DNA from: Parvularcula sp039818345
GTDB lineage: Bacteria > Pseudomonadota > Alphaproteobacteria > Caulobacterales > Parvularculaceae
Direction: 5' to 3'
Assembly (NCBI GenBank): GCA_039818345.1
Contig: JBCBUC010000006.1
Location: 62,001 to 126,000 of the forward strand
DNA length: 64,000 nucleotides
Part shown: one piece after another, positions 33,996 through 42,017 of the stretch
How the letters are laid out: every line of letters begins with the position of its first letter
How positions within the stretch are numbered: position 1 is the first letter of the stretch
The notes under the pieces: model-generated
What the model saw: only the letters and a program-made list of their open reading frames with translations
Database searches by the model: none
Told to the model about the DNA's origin: nothing
Program-made: the position numbers and the translations under genes

Positions 33996-34580
33996 TCAGT
34001 GATCGTTCACTAAGCGGGCAAAGCGACCATCAGAAAGCGGGATGCGCACGACTTTGCGTTGGCCTTCGAAGATCTTGATCTCGTCATAGTCAGCGGACGA
34101 TGTAAAAAACTGCCGTTCGGAATGCGGATGATCAAACCAACCGGAAGGTTCAAGCGCCCGTTCCACCTGATCGATTTCTTCCGTCGCAAACCGCCAAAAA
34201 CACGTGCCGATGAGATCCGACACCGGCTGATGCCATTCGAGGGCTCGTTTTCGCGAGGCGGCCAACAGGTTGTGGGAGATATCACAAATGAGGAAATAGG
34301 GTTCCGTCGACGTCTCGATCAAATTGGCCAAGGCATGGTCACTTGCCGTCGTGGGTTTGGCCTCGATCAGGGCGCGAATGTTCTTTTCATGCGCTGAGGC
34401 TGGCGCCCACCCCTTTTCCCATCGGGAGATGGTGACTTGGCTGACGCCGAGATGCGCCGCGAGGGCGTCCTGACTGAGCGAATTGAGCACCCGCCAGCGC
34501 CGAAGGGCGCCGCCCACATTGATCCTTGGCGGTAATGACAGGCCTAAATGCGGGTCTGCCTCTGACAGGTGCTCGTCCAT
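33996..34580 (-). CDS. XRE-family helix-turn-helix regulator
   Basis: A 194-residue regulator with an N-terminal Cro/C1 helix-turn-helix (about residues 23-70, LRRWRVLNSLSQDALAAHLGVSQVTISRWEKG) and a C-terminal domain (about 85-190) that looks like a PAS-type sensor (EPYFLICDISHNLLAASRKRALEW). It may sense a small ligand. I chose the ATG at 34580 instead of a TTG at 34589. It sits 84 bases upstream of the MFS gene on the same strand and probably regulates or is cotranscribed with it. Confidence 0.8.
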   Translation of the reverse strand: MDEHLSEADPHLGLSLPPRINVGGALRRWRVLNSLSQDALAAHLGVSQVTISRWEKGWAPASAHEKNIRALIEAKPTTASDHALANLIETSTEPYFLICDISHNLLAASRKRALEWHQPVSDLIGTCFWRFATEEIDQVERALEPSGWFDHPHSERQFFTSSADYDEIKIFEGQRKVVRIPLSDGRFARLVNDH

Positions 34581-34666
34581 TGTGCTCAACTATCACATCC
34601 GCCAACCGCGTCACAAAGGATCCGCGTGTTCTTATTGAGCGGGTAGGGATCCTTCCTTAGGTACGG

Positions 34667-35626
34667 ATGATGGCCACTCTTATTGATCTCAACCAGCGAC
34701 CGGCGCTCAGGCACCCTGAGAAGCAAAAAAACCCGGACAGTCCGATCCAGCGGAAACCGGACTGGATTCGCGTCAAGGCCCCGGTTTCAAAGGGCTACGC
34801 CGCGACGCGCGAGATCGTTAAATCCAAGGGCCTCGTCACTGTTTGCGAAGAAGCGGCGTGCCCCAACATCGGAGAATGCTGGGACCAAAAGCACGCAACG
34901 ATGATGATTTTGGGCGAGATTTGCACCCGCGCCTGCGCTTTTTGCAATGTGCGCACGGGTCTACCCAGCGCTGTTGATCGTGATGAGCCGCGCCGGGTGG
35001 CCGATGCCGTGGCGGAAATGGGTCTCAAGCATGTCGTCATCACCTCGGTGGATCGCGATGATCTCGAAGATGGCGGTGCTCAGCACTTTGTTGATGTGAT
35101 TGAAGCAATCCGCGCGCGCGCGCCGCAAACGACGATCGAGATTCTGACACCGGATTTCTTGCGCAAGCCAGATTGGGCGCTTGATAAGGTCATTGATGCA
35201 GCGCCGGATGTGTTTAACCACAACCTTGAAACGGTGCCGCGTCTTTATCTCTCGATCCGTCCGGGTGCGCGTTACTTCCATAGTCTTCGGCTGCTTGAAC
35301 GCGTGAAAGACCGCGCGCCAGAGCAGTTCACCAAATCGGGCCTGATGGTCGGTCTGGGCGAAACCACCGAAGAGGTGATGCAGGTGATGGACGACATGCG
35401 TTCCGCCGGCATCGATTTTCTGACGATCGGCCAATATCTTCAGCCCACGCGCAAACATGCCGCCGTCGACCGGTTTGTCACGCCAGATGAGTTTAAACGC
35501 TATGAGACGATCGCCCGTTCCAAGGGTTTCCTGATGGTCTCAGCCAGCCCTCTCACACGCTCGAGCCACCATGCAGGTGATGACTTCGCCAAATTGAAAG
35601 CCGCCCGTGAGGCCAAGGGCGCTTAG
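34667..35626 (+). CDS. lipA: Lipoyl synthase
   Basis: A 319-residue radical-SAM enzyme that inserts two sulfurs into octanoyl-protein to make lipoyl groups. Both iron-sulfur motifs are visible: the auxiliary cluster CEEAACPNIGEC (about residues 60-71) and the radical-SAM CTRACAFC (about 86-93), plus the conserved C-terminal RSSHHAG with the auxiliary-cluster serine. It is immediately followed by a RatA/Coq10-like gene with no gap. Confidence 0.98.
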   Translation: MMATLIDLNQRPALRHPEKQKNPDSPIQRKPDWIRVKAPVSKGYAATREIVKSKGLVTVCEEAACPNIGECWDQKHATMMILGEICTRACAFCNVRTGLPSAVDRDEPRRVADAVAEMGLKHVVITSVDRDDLEDGGAQHFVDVIEAIRARAPQTTIEILTPDFLRKPDWALDKVIDAAPDVFNHNLETVPRLYLSIRPGARYFHSLRLLERVKDRAPEQFTKSGLMVGLGETTEEVMQVMDDMRSAGIDFLTIGQYLQPTRKHAAVDRFVTPDEFKRYETIARSKGFLMVSASPLTRSSHHAGDDFAKLKAAREAKGA

Positions 35627-36079
35627 ATGACCGCCCACCATGAGCGTATGGCGGTGCCGTTTAAGCCGCAGGATATGTACAATCTCGTCCTTGATGTGAC
35701 TGACTATCCGCGTTTTATCCCGTGGGTTGAGGCGCTCCGTGTGCGACGCGATGGTGAGGAAGATGGTAACCGTCTGATCACGGCGGATATGGTGGTCAGG
35801 TATTCTGTCTTCCGCGAAAGCTTTCGGTCAGCTGTGACGGCTGATCCTGAGGCGCTGACGATCCATGTGGATTACGTCAAAGGACCGCTACAGAACCTCT
35901 CCAATCATTGGGTCTTTGAGGAAACCAACGAGGGCTGCATCGTCGATTTCCAACTCGCATTCGCGTTCAAAAGCCAGCTCATGCAGGCCGCGGCCACGGC
36001 GTTCGTCGAGCATGGATTCATGCGGCTTTCTGGGGCATTTATTGACGAAGCCCACCGCCGCTTTGGTGATGCTGCCTAG
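35627..36079 (+). CDS. RatA/Coq10-like START-domain (SRPBCC) protein
   Basis: A 150-residue START-like protein of the Coq10/RatA family, which is thought to bind and chaperone ubiquinone. Typical residues are VPFKPQDMYNLVLDVTDYPRFIPWVEALRV near the N terminus and GPLQNLSNHWVFEE in the middle. Its ATG directly follows the lipA stop (TAG-ATG), so the two are translated together. This pairing is common in alphaproteobacteria. Confidence 0.9.
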   Translation: MTAHHERMAVPFKPQDMYNLVLDVTDYPRFIPWVEALRVRRDGEEDGNRLITADMVVRYSVFRESFRSAVTADPEALTIHVDYVKGPLQNLSNHWVFEETNEGCIVDFQLAFAFKSQLMQAAATAFVEHGFMRLSGAFIDEAHRRFGDAA

Positions 36080-36184
36080 GCATTTTACCGAAAAACGATA
36101 TTTTTTGCTTGTCGATGAGCCCCGTCGTCACCATCTGTTACTCTGTCGGAGGCGCAAAAGGCCTCGCCAATAAAGGAGATGAGC

Positions 36185-36652
36185 GTGGCAGAACAAGCCC
36201 AAAGCACAGACAAGATTTTTGATGAGAAGACGTTTCAAGACCAGCTGAGACCTGCCTGGACACCCGTCAACGTCGCACTGATGATCCTCTTCTTTGTGAC
36301 TGGTCTTTGGCCTCTTGGCCTGCTTGCCATCGCTTACATGATGTATGGCCGAGAAATGGGCCTCGACTTTTCGAATTGGGGTCAGGCGAAATCCAGTGTC
36401 CGGCGTGCCTCAAAAGGCTGCACCTGGTCGTCGAACCGGACCCGGAGCCAAAGCTCTTCAGGCAATGCTGCGTTCGATGCATGGCGTGATGCGGAAATCA
36501 GCCGCCTCGAAGAAGAGCGCCGTAAGCTCGACGAAGCGCGCAAAGCCTTTGATGAGCACATGAAAGAGCTGCGCATGGCCCGCGATCGGGACGAGTTCGA
36601 TGCCTTCCAGCGCGCATGGGCAGCGAAACGCCAAGACGGAAGCGCAAGCTAA
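36185..36652 (+). CDS. DUF2852 membrane protein
   Basis: A 155-residue protein with one hydrophobic helix (VNVALMILFFVTGLWPLGLLAIAYMMYG, about residues 28-55) and a C-terminal charged coiled coil containing FDAWRDAEISRLEEERRKLDEARKAFDEHMKELR, the DUF2852 pattern. The function of the family is unknown. I prefer the GTG at 36185, which has AAGGAG at 8 bases, over the ATG at 36179, which would overlap that site. A terminator follows. Confidence 0.82.
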   Translation: MAEQAQSTDKIFDEKTFQDQLRPAWTPVNVALMILFFVTGLWPLGLLAIAYMMYGREMGLDFSNWGQAKSSVRRASKGCTWSSNRTRSQSSSGNAAFDAWRDAEISRLEEERRKLDEARKAFDEHMKELRMARDRDEFDAFQRAWAAKRQDGSAS

Positions 36653-36672
36653 CCCTATCAATGAGAACTGAG

Positions 36673-36699
36673 AAAGGCCGGCGTTTGTCCGGCCTTTTT
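36673..36699. terminator. Bidirectional terminator between DUF2852 and bamE
   Basis: AAAGGCCGG and CCGGCCTTT form a perfect stem around a 7-base loop, with a T run on the right. It serves both convergent genes. Confidence 0.85.
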
Positions 36700-36700
36700 G

Positions 36701-37180
36701 TTATGGGCCGCCAGGGCCGCCCGGTCCGCCAGGGCCAGCTGCACCTGGGACACCCGTGCCGACACCAACGCCGCCAAAGATCTGTTCAAAGAGACTGGCT
36801 TCCCGGCCTCGCGTGGCGGTCTTTCTCGCCACGATGTCGACCTCCTGCCCGTCTTCAAGGGTGAGGGTCTCCACGCCGGCAACGTGGCCTTCTTCGTCAA
36901 ATGCGAACGCAACGACCGTGCGGTCGTAGACCTCGGTCAGGAAAAACGCGCGGGCGTTGGTGCGCTGACTGATATAATACCAAACATCATCATTAAGCGG
37001 CGGCCGAACGGAGGGTTCGCCATAGCGCGCCAACACCGACTCTTTGGTGTCGACGCCGGGGATCGCTTCAAGGCCAGTTTCACCCAGTTCAACGACATAG
37101 CCGTGGTTGGCGCGGGTCGAGACGCAACCAGATAGAAGAAGCGCGGCCAGGGCGCTGAAGAGCAGCATGTGTTTCATCAT
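36701..37180 (-). CDS. bamE: Outer-membrane assembly lipoprotein BamE (SmpA/OmlA)
   Basis: A 159-residue lipoprotein of the BAM complex that inserts outer-membrane proteins. The signal peptide ends with the lipobox LLSGC; the SmpA/OmlA fold follows (VDTKESVLARYGEPSVRPPLNDDVWYYIS, about residues 44-72). Unusual is a C-terminal Pro-Gly-Gly tail (PGGPGGPGGP) after residue about 146, perhaps a flexible linker. I chose an ATG at 37180 (or 37177) over the longer frame from 37213. It is divergent from the cbp3-like gene. Confidence 0.88.
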   Translation of the reverse strand: MMKHMLLFSALAALLLSGCVSTRANHGYVVELGETGLEAIPGVDTKESVLARYGEPSVRPPLNDDVWYYISQRTNARAFFLTEVYDRTVVAFAFDEEGHVAGVETLTLEDGQEVDIVARKTATRGREASLFEQIFGGVGVGTGVPGAAGPGGPGGPGGP

Positions 37181-37329
37181 CACTCCCATCGCGCGAGATG
37201 ACCCGACCGTCAACGGCCTGGTCGTGAGAAGACGTCCATCAACTGGCCATTTGCTGCGACCGCGCTGGCCTGCCGCTTTGCTGTTGCGTGCCAGGCGCGG
37301 TATCGGCTTTGACCGACATAGAGGTCCTT

Positions 37330-37914
37330 ATGTACGAGCGACTTAAAGAATTCATGGCCAAGCTGACAGGAAGTGATGCGCAGCGGCGACGCGCGCATGC
37401 ACTTTATGTGGTGATCGCGGAGGCATCGCGGCGCGAAGTCTTTTATCGCGAACTTGCTGTGCCGGACACGCCCGAGGGCCGCTACGATATCTTGAGCTTG
37501 CATGCTATCTTGATGATGCGGCGATTGCGGGGCGAGGGGCCACACGCGGTCGATTTTGCGCAACTTGTCTTCGATGTGATGTTCCGTGATATCGACGACT
37601 CCTTACGAGAGTTGGGTGTTGGCGATATGCGCGTCGGCAAAAAAGTCCGTGCCTATGCCGAGGCGTTTTACGGCCGCGCCAAGGCCTATGAAGAAGGGCT
37701 TGATGGCGCGGGCGATCTCACCGACGCTGTCGCACGCAACATTTATAGCGATGACGAAGCTCCCTATGCTCGTGCGCTTGCCGACTATATGTCGGCGGCT
37801 GACCAGGCGTTGGCTTCGCAAGAAACGGATGACCTCATGGCGGCAAAGGTCAATTTTCCAGAGCCGTCCGTCAAGGGAGTGATGGGTGATGACGAACGAG
37901 CTCGAACCGCTTGA
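37330..37914 (+). CDS. Ubiquinol-cytochrome c chaperone (Cbp3/UQCC1-like)
   Basis: A 194-residue protein of the ubiquinol-cytochrome c chaperone family, thought to aid assembly of the cytochrome bc1 complex. Conserved elements are ALYVVIAEASRREVFYRELAVPDTPEGRYDILSLHAILMMRRL (about residues 24-66) and FDVMFRDIDDSLRELGVGDMRVGKKVR (about 79-105). The ATG at 37330 fits the family start. It overlaps the DUF177 gene by 26 bases. bamE/cbp3/DUF177 is a typical alphaproteobacterial neighbourhood. Confidence 0.85.
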   Translation: MYERLKEFMAKLTGSDAQRRRAHALYVVIAEASRREVFYRELAVPDTPEGRYDILSLHAILMMRRLRGEGPHAVDFAQLVFDVMFRDIDDSLRELGVGDMRVGKKVRAYAEAFYGRAKAYEEGLDGAGDLTDAVARNIYSDDEAPYARALADYMSAADQALASQETDDLMAAKVNFPEPSVKGVMGDDERARTA

Positions 37915-38401
37915 AAGCCTCAGTGTCGACATTGATATCGCTCAGTTATCAGAGGAAGCGATCGAGCGGTCGATAGGGGTGAGCGCTGACGATCGTAAAG
38001 CCGTCGCCCGCCGGCTCGATGTGCCCGCCGTGGTCTCGCTCTCTGGGGCGCTTCGGGCAGTCCGCCATGGCTCTCTTGTCCGTGTTGACGGCCGTATCGA
38101 CGCTGAACTCGAGCGGACGTGCGTCGTGAGCTTAGAGCCGATGACGGAAAGCATCAGCGAAGATTTCGCAGCGGATTACACGATCGACCCGGCCGAGGCA
38201 GGCGGCGATGATCTCGATATCGATCTCGATGCTCCCGAGCCGTTGGAGGGTGACGTATTGGATCTTGGCGCCGTGCTTCTTGAGCAACTTGTGCTGGCCA
38301 TGAACCCGCACCCACGAAAAGAGGATGCCCAGGCCCCAAATGATCCGGGTGCGGGCAAAGAATCAAGTCCGTTTGATGTGCTGAAGGCGCTGAAAAACTG
38401 A
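37889..38401 (+). CDS. yceD: DUF177 (YceD-like) protein
   Basis: A 170-residue protein of the DUF177 family, whose members are linked to 23S rRNA/ribosome or lipid-synthesis operons. Visible marks are LERTCVVSLEPMTESISEDFAADY (about residues 74-97, with the single Cys of the family) and the acidic centre ending in LGAVLLEQLVLAMNPHPRK. ATG at 37889 has GGGAG at 9 bases. In most relatives DUF177 is followed by plsX on the same strand; here plsX is 4 kb away in the opposite direction. Confidence 0.85.
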   Translation: MTNELEPLESLSVDIDIAQLSEEAIERSIGVSADDRKAVARRLDVPAVVSLSGALRAVRHGSLVRVDGRIDAELERTCVVSLEPMTESISEDFAADYTIDPAEAGGDDLDIDLDAPEPLEGDVLDLGAVLLEQLVLAMNPHPRKEDAQAPNDPGAGKESSPFDVLKALKN

Positions 38402-38408
38402 AGGTCAG

Positions 38409-39137
38409 CTATAGGGGTGACAACCAGTCCAGGCGTGATCGATCGATCAATCGGGTTTGTTCAGCTGGTGTGTGATAGGCTGAAACACGAAGCTCATAGG
38501 CCTCTGTTGCTTCACCCGTTTGACCGCGAATGACAAAGGGGCCAAGCGCAGTCAGTGCACGCACTTCAAGGCCATCACCGTCGCGGCCACTGAACTCGAC
38601 GCAAGCGAACATGTGTTCGTTTGGTGTTAGAACCTCTCGCCAACCGGTGTCTCTCGGCGCGTTGTTTCCCTCGAGTGTGACATCAACTGATTCAAAGCTA
38701 TGCTCTTGCACCACAATGCGGGGTGTACCGAAGGAGCTTACGACAGGCTGCGACTGCCAAGAAGGGATCTCATCGGGTCGGTAGAGATCGGGAACGCAAA
38801 CTGATTCCATGTACAATCGAAGCGATAGAGCAATATCCTCGTCAAACATAAATTCGCGTGGATTGGATGAACCACTGATCGTATGCCAGCGCACAAGTAG
38901 GTTGTTGATCGCGGTGTCCTGATTACCTGTGTTGTAAACCAACAGCCGCATGTCACCGTCGATGCGAAGAAGCTGGTTATCAGCCTCACTGCCATAAGGC
39001 GCGCCAATCGTCAGTGTTGCCTCGTCGATGCTTGTCTCAAGCGTGACGTGCTCGCGCGGGGCGTAATTCAAAATGGCCCCGAGCACCGACACCGTGACGG
39101 CAATGATGGAGAGAATGACAGACGCCAAGCCGCGCAT
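38409..39137 (-). CDS. Membrane-anchored protein of unknown function
   Basis: A 242-residue protein with one N-terminal membrane helix or signal anchor (about residues 5-28) and a mainly beta-strand-like outside domain. I recognise no family. Two cysteines (VCVPDL, FACVEF) could form a periplasmic disulfide. The ATG at 39137 has GGGGG upstream and gives the most sensible N terminus. Its stop lies 8 bases from the DUF177 stop, at the presumed edge of an inverted segment. Confidence 0.65.
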   Translation of the reverse strand: MRGLASVILSIIAVTVSVLGAILNYAPREHVTLETSIDEATLTIGAPYGSEADNQLLRIDGDMRLLVYNTGNQDTAINNLLVRWHTISGSSNPREFMFDEDIALSLRLYMESVCVPDLYRPDEIPSWQSQPVVSSFGTPRIVVQEHSFESVDVTLEGNNAPRDTGWREVLTPNEHMFACVEFSGRDGDGLEVRALTALGPFVIRGQTGEATEAYELRVSAYHTPAEQTRLIDRSRLDWLSPL

Positions 39138-39325
39138 AATGCCCCCGAGACTGCGACGTCCCAAGTCTGCCGCGCTATTTCAAAAAGGCAACGGCGAACT
39201 TCGCTCAAGACGTTGAGCATGACCTCCTGGTCCGGTGCTCTCCGTTGACGTGTGCCGACAAGCATTGAGGAAAACCCGATCGTGTGTTAACCGTTGAAGA
39301 AGACACTCTGACAAATGGGGGTTAT

Positions 39326-39931
39326 ATGCGTGAAGCTTTGACGACAATTGTCACGATTGGTTTTTTGTCGATCACGCCGGCGTTCGCAGCGTCAGCAACT
39401 TTTGATAGTGACGCGGAAGGGTTTAGTCTCACCGGTGGACTTCTCACTGCACCAAGCACGGGCGGTAATCCAGGAGGGTATCTGGATCTCGATGACACGG
39501 CTATCGGCTTTATGCAGCTCGTGTTTCCCCAGATATTTGTCGATGCTGTGGAAGATGGTGCCAAGCTGACGTTTGACGCTCTTTCATTCGAAGGCGGAAT
39601 AGACGTCCTGAGCGAGTTCGGCACTGTTACGCTGTCGAATGGAAGCGATTCTATTTCCGCAGACGCATTTTCTTTGACGCCGCCTTCGGCAACAACGTGG
39701 ACAGAAGGTGGTTTGACGTTTGATGCGGCGACGTTCGGTGTGACGCAGGACGAATTTCTGGACGTCCTGAATGGCCTAGTCTCCCTAACGATGGTGGTGG
39801 AGCGGAACAACGTGATTGACGAGCGGGTCGGCATCGACAATGTCAATATCGATCCCATTCCTGTTCCTGGAGCGGCGCTGCTGTTTCTTCCCGTCGCCGG
39901 TGGTATGCTCCGCCTGCGCCGTAAGCGCTAA
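39326..39931 (+). CDS. Exported protein with PEP-CTERM/VPxxA-like C-terminal sorting signal
   Basis: A 201-residue secreted protein: signal peptide (about residues 1-21), a beta-rich domain beginning ASATFDSDAEGFSLTGG and containing GGNPGGYLDLDD, and a C-terminal tail with a VPGAA motif, a hydrophobic helix (ALLFLPVAGGMLRL) and a basic end RRKR. That tripartite tail resembles PEP-CTERM/VPLPA-CTERM signals cut by exosortases. No exosortase or EPS locus is in the window. The exact motif is variant, so the sorting role is inferred. Confidence 0.7.
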   Translation: MREALTTIVTIGFLSITPAFAASATFDSDAEGFSLTGGLLTAPSTGGNPGGYLDLDDTAIGFMQLVFPQIFVDAVEDGAKLTFDALSFEGGIDVLSEFGTVTLSNGSDSISADAFSLTPPSATTWTEGGLTFDAATFGVTQDEFLDVLNGLVSLTMVVERNNVIDERVGIDNVNIDPIPVPGAALLFLPVAGGMLRLRRKR

Positions 39932-40120
39932 GAGGGTTACTGCGCTTGCAGGGTTCTCGTGAACGCGTTTGGCGAGGACCGGGCACGTTTTAGGACTTCA
40001 ATGACTATTGAAAGTCGATGCGAATCTCGGCCTCATGAAGCCGCTTGACCGTCGGATCGTGGAACGAGCCGAGGCGCCCTTTATTTGATGGCCTAAATTC
40101 CCTCTAAGCCCTTGATTTAA

Positions 40121-40197
40121 TGGTCGGAGTGGCCGGATTCGAACCGACGACCCCTTCACCCCCAGTAAAGTGCGCTACCAGGCTGCGCTACACTCCG
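40121..40197 (-). tRNA. tRNA-Pro (anticodon GGG)
   Basis: On the minus strand the acceptor CGGAGTG/CACTCCG closes a 77-base cloverleaf. The anticodon loop CTGGGGG gives anticodon GGG, and the T loop is GGTTCGAATCC. CCA is encoded. It lies next to merR/ihfA, as in many alphaproteobacteria. Confidence 0.95.
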
Positions 40198-40257
40198 ACC
40201 GACCGCGTTGCGGGCCCCCGGCACTAACAAAGCTCGGCGAGGGCCGCAAGGAAACGA

Positions 40258-40665
40258 TCAGGCCATTTTCCGCAGCAGCGATTTGGCTTTCCCGGCGTCC
40301 TTCAAGATCGCTTTGATCTCTTCGACGACACCGCTCAGGGACGCTTCTGCCTGCGGAAGAGCGGCGCTTGCGTCGCTGTCGCCTCGGCCAAGCTCCATGA
40401 CAAAGTCAGTACCTTCAGATTTCAGGATCTTTTGCACGCCCTTGGTGGTGTAACCCTCGTCGTGAAGAAGGCGCTTGATGCCCTGCAAAAGCTCGACGTC
40501 CTGCAGCCGATAAAGCCGTCTGCCCCCAGCGCGCCGCATCGGCCGGACGGGAGAAAACACATCTTCCCAATGACGGAGCACATGCTGGGCAACGCCGATT
40601 TCATCGGACGCCTCAGAAATGGTGCGGAACGCGGTGGGTTCCTTGGATGGGCGGCTCGCGCTCAT
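40258..40665 (-). CDS. MerR-family transcriptional regulator
   Basis: A 135-residue MerR-type DNA-binding protein: winged helix (about residues 14-80, ISEASDEIGVAQHVLRHWEDVF, then RRLYRLQDVELLQGIKRLLHDEGYTTKGVQKIL) and a short helical tail. It has no metal-binding cysteines. Its ATG overlaps the ihfA stop (ATGA), and the pair is a conserved alphaproteobacterial arrangement whose targets are not known to me. Confidence 0.9.
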   Translation of the reverse strand: MSASRPSKEPTAFRTISEASDEIGVAQHVLRHWEDVFSPVRPMRRAGGRRLYRLQDVELLQGIKRLLHDEGYTTKGVQKILKSEGTDFVMELGRGDSDASAALPQAEASLSGVVEEIKAILKDAGKAKSLLRKMA

Positions 40666-40970
40666 GATTTGCTCGCCCGCATGCCCTCATTGATTCGGTC
40701 TTTGAGCACGTGGCTGGCGCGGAAAGTGAGAACCCGGCGCGGTGTAATAGGAACCTCTTCGCCGGTCTTGGGGTTGCGGCCCATCCGCTCGTTTTTCGAG
40801 CGAATTTGGAACGTCCCAAACGAGCTGAGCTTCACCGTTTCGCCAGTTTCGAGGCGGTCTGTGATGTGACCAAGCAGACTTTCGACAAAGGAGGCCGATT
40901 CAGAGCGAGACAAGCCAACATGGCGATGCACGGCATCTGTAAGATCAGCGCGAGTACGCGTACGCGACAT
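40662..40970 (-). CDS. ihfA: Integration host factor subunit alpha
   Basis: A 102-residue IHF-alpha, a DNA-bending protein that pairs with IHF-beta. The signature LSSFGTFQIRSKNERMGRNPKTGEEVPI (about residues 49-76) is clear. The frame extends to 40982, but the internal ATG at 40970 (MSRTRTRADL) matches the family. It overlaps the merR gene. Confidence 0.93.
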   Translation of the reverse strand: MSRTRTRADLTDAVHRHVGLSRSESASFVESLLGHITDRLETGETVKLSSFGTFQIRSKNERMGRNPKTGEEVPITPRRVLTFRASHVLKDRINEGMRASKS

Positions 40971-41054
40971 AGGATATTCCATTCTGACCGTTTAAAACCG
41001 GAGAAAATTCCACCGGATTTAGCGCTTTACCACGTTCCGCGCGTGTAAGAAACG

Positions 41055-42017
41055 CTAGCACTTCACCAAAATAGCGCCCCATGTCAGCCCGCCTCCCATG
41101 CCTTCAAAAAGGCAAAGGTCACCGGATTGAATCCGGCCATCGCGGTAGCCTGTATCGAAAGCGAGGGGGATCGATGCGGCGGAGGTGTTGGCGTGTTCGG
41201 CAACGGTGGAGATCACGCGTTCCTCGGGAATGCTCAGCCTTCTGGCGATCCCGTCCAAGATTCGCTGGTTGGCCTGGTGGGGCACGAACCAATCGACGTC
41301 AGAAACGTTGAGCGCCGCTATTTCGAGACATTCCTCGATGGCACTTGAAATCCGAACAATGGCTTCCTTGAACACTTTCTGGCCATCCATGCGCAGATGG
41401 CCCGACGTGCCCGTAGTCGATGGTCCTCCGTCCACATAGAGAATGTCAGACAACCGGCCATCGCAATGCTTCACGGCGGCAAGCACGCCGCGTGTGCTAT
41501 TTTCTTCAGCCTCCAGAACAAAAGCGCCAGCACCGTCGCCAAAGAGCACGCAGGTGCGCCGATCTTCCCAATCGAGAATGCGCGAGAATGTTTCGGATCC
41601 AATCACGAGGGCCCGTCGATGTTGGCCGCTCTCAATGAGGCTTGCCGTGATCGAGAGCGCGTAGATGAACCCCGAGCAGACAGCCGCAATATCAAACGCC
41701 GCACCCTGATGGACACCGAGCTCCTTTTGGATAAGCGCTGCGCTTGCGGGAAAGGTACGGTCCGGGGTCGCTGTTGCCACCACCACGAGGTCAATATCAG
41801 CCGGTCCAATACCTGCATCATGGAGCGCCTTTTTCGCCGCTTCCGTTCCTAGACTGACGGTCGTTTCGTTGTCAGAGGCGATGTAACGCTGATGGATGCC
41901 GGTGCGTTCACGGATCCAGCTGTCTGAAGTGTCCATGCGCTGGGCGAGTTCGTCGTTACGGACGACGCGGGCGGGAAGGGCGCTGCCCGCGCCGCGCAAG
42001 ACGGCGCGCCGGGTCAT
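41055..42017 (-). CDS. fabH: 3-oxoacyl-ACP synthase III
   Basis: A 320-residue beta-ketoacyl-ACP synthase III that starts fatty-acid synthesis by condensing acetyl-CoA with malonyl-ACP. The catalytic triad is C114 (AAVCSGF), H247 (PHQANQR) and N277 (HANTSAAS). Its start overlaps the plsX stop by four bases, the standard plsX-fabH operon. Confidence 0.97.
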   Translation of the reverse strand: MTRRAVLRGAGSALPARVVRNDELAQRMDTSDSWIRERTGIHQRYIASDNETTVSLGTEAAKKALHDAGIGPADIDLVVVATATPDRTFPASAALIQKELGVHQGAAFDIAAVCSGFIYALSITASLIESGQHRRALVIGSETFSRILDWEDRRTCVLFGDGAGAFVLEAEENSTRGVLAAVKHCDGRLSDILYVDGGPSTTGTSGHLRMDGQKVFKEAIVRISSAIEECLEIAALNVSDVDWFVPHQANQRILDGIARRLSIPEERVISTVAEHANTSAASIPLAFDTGYRDGRIQSGDLCLFEGMGGGLTWGAILVKC

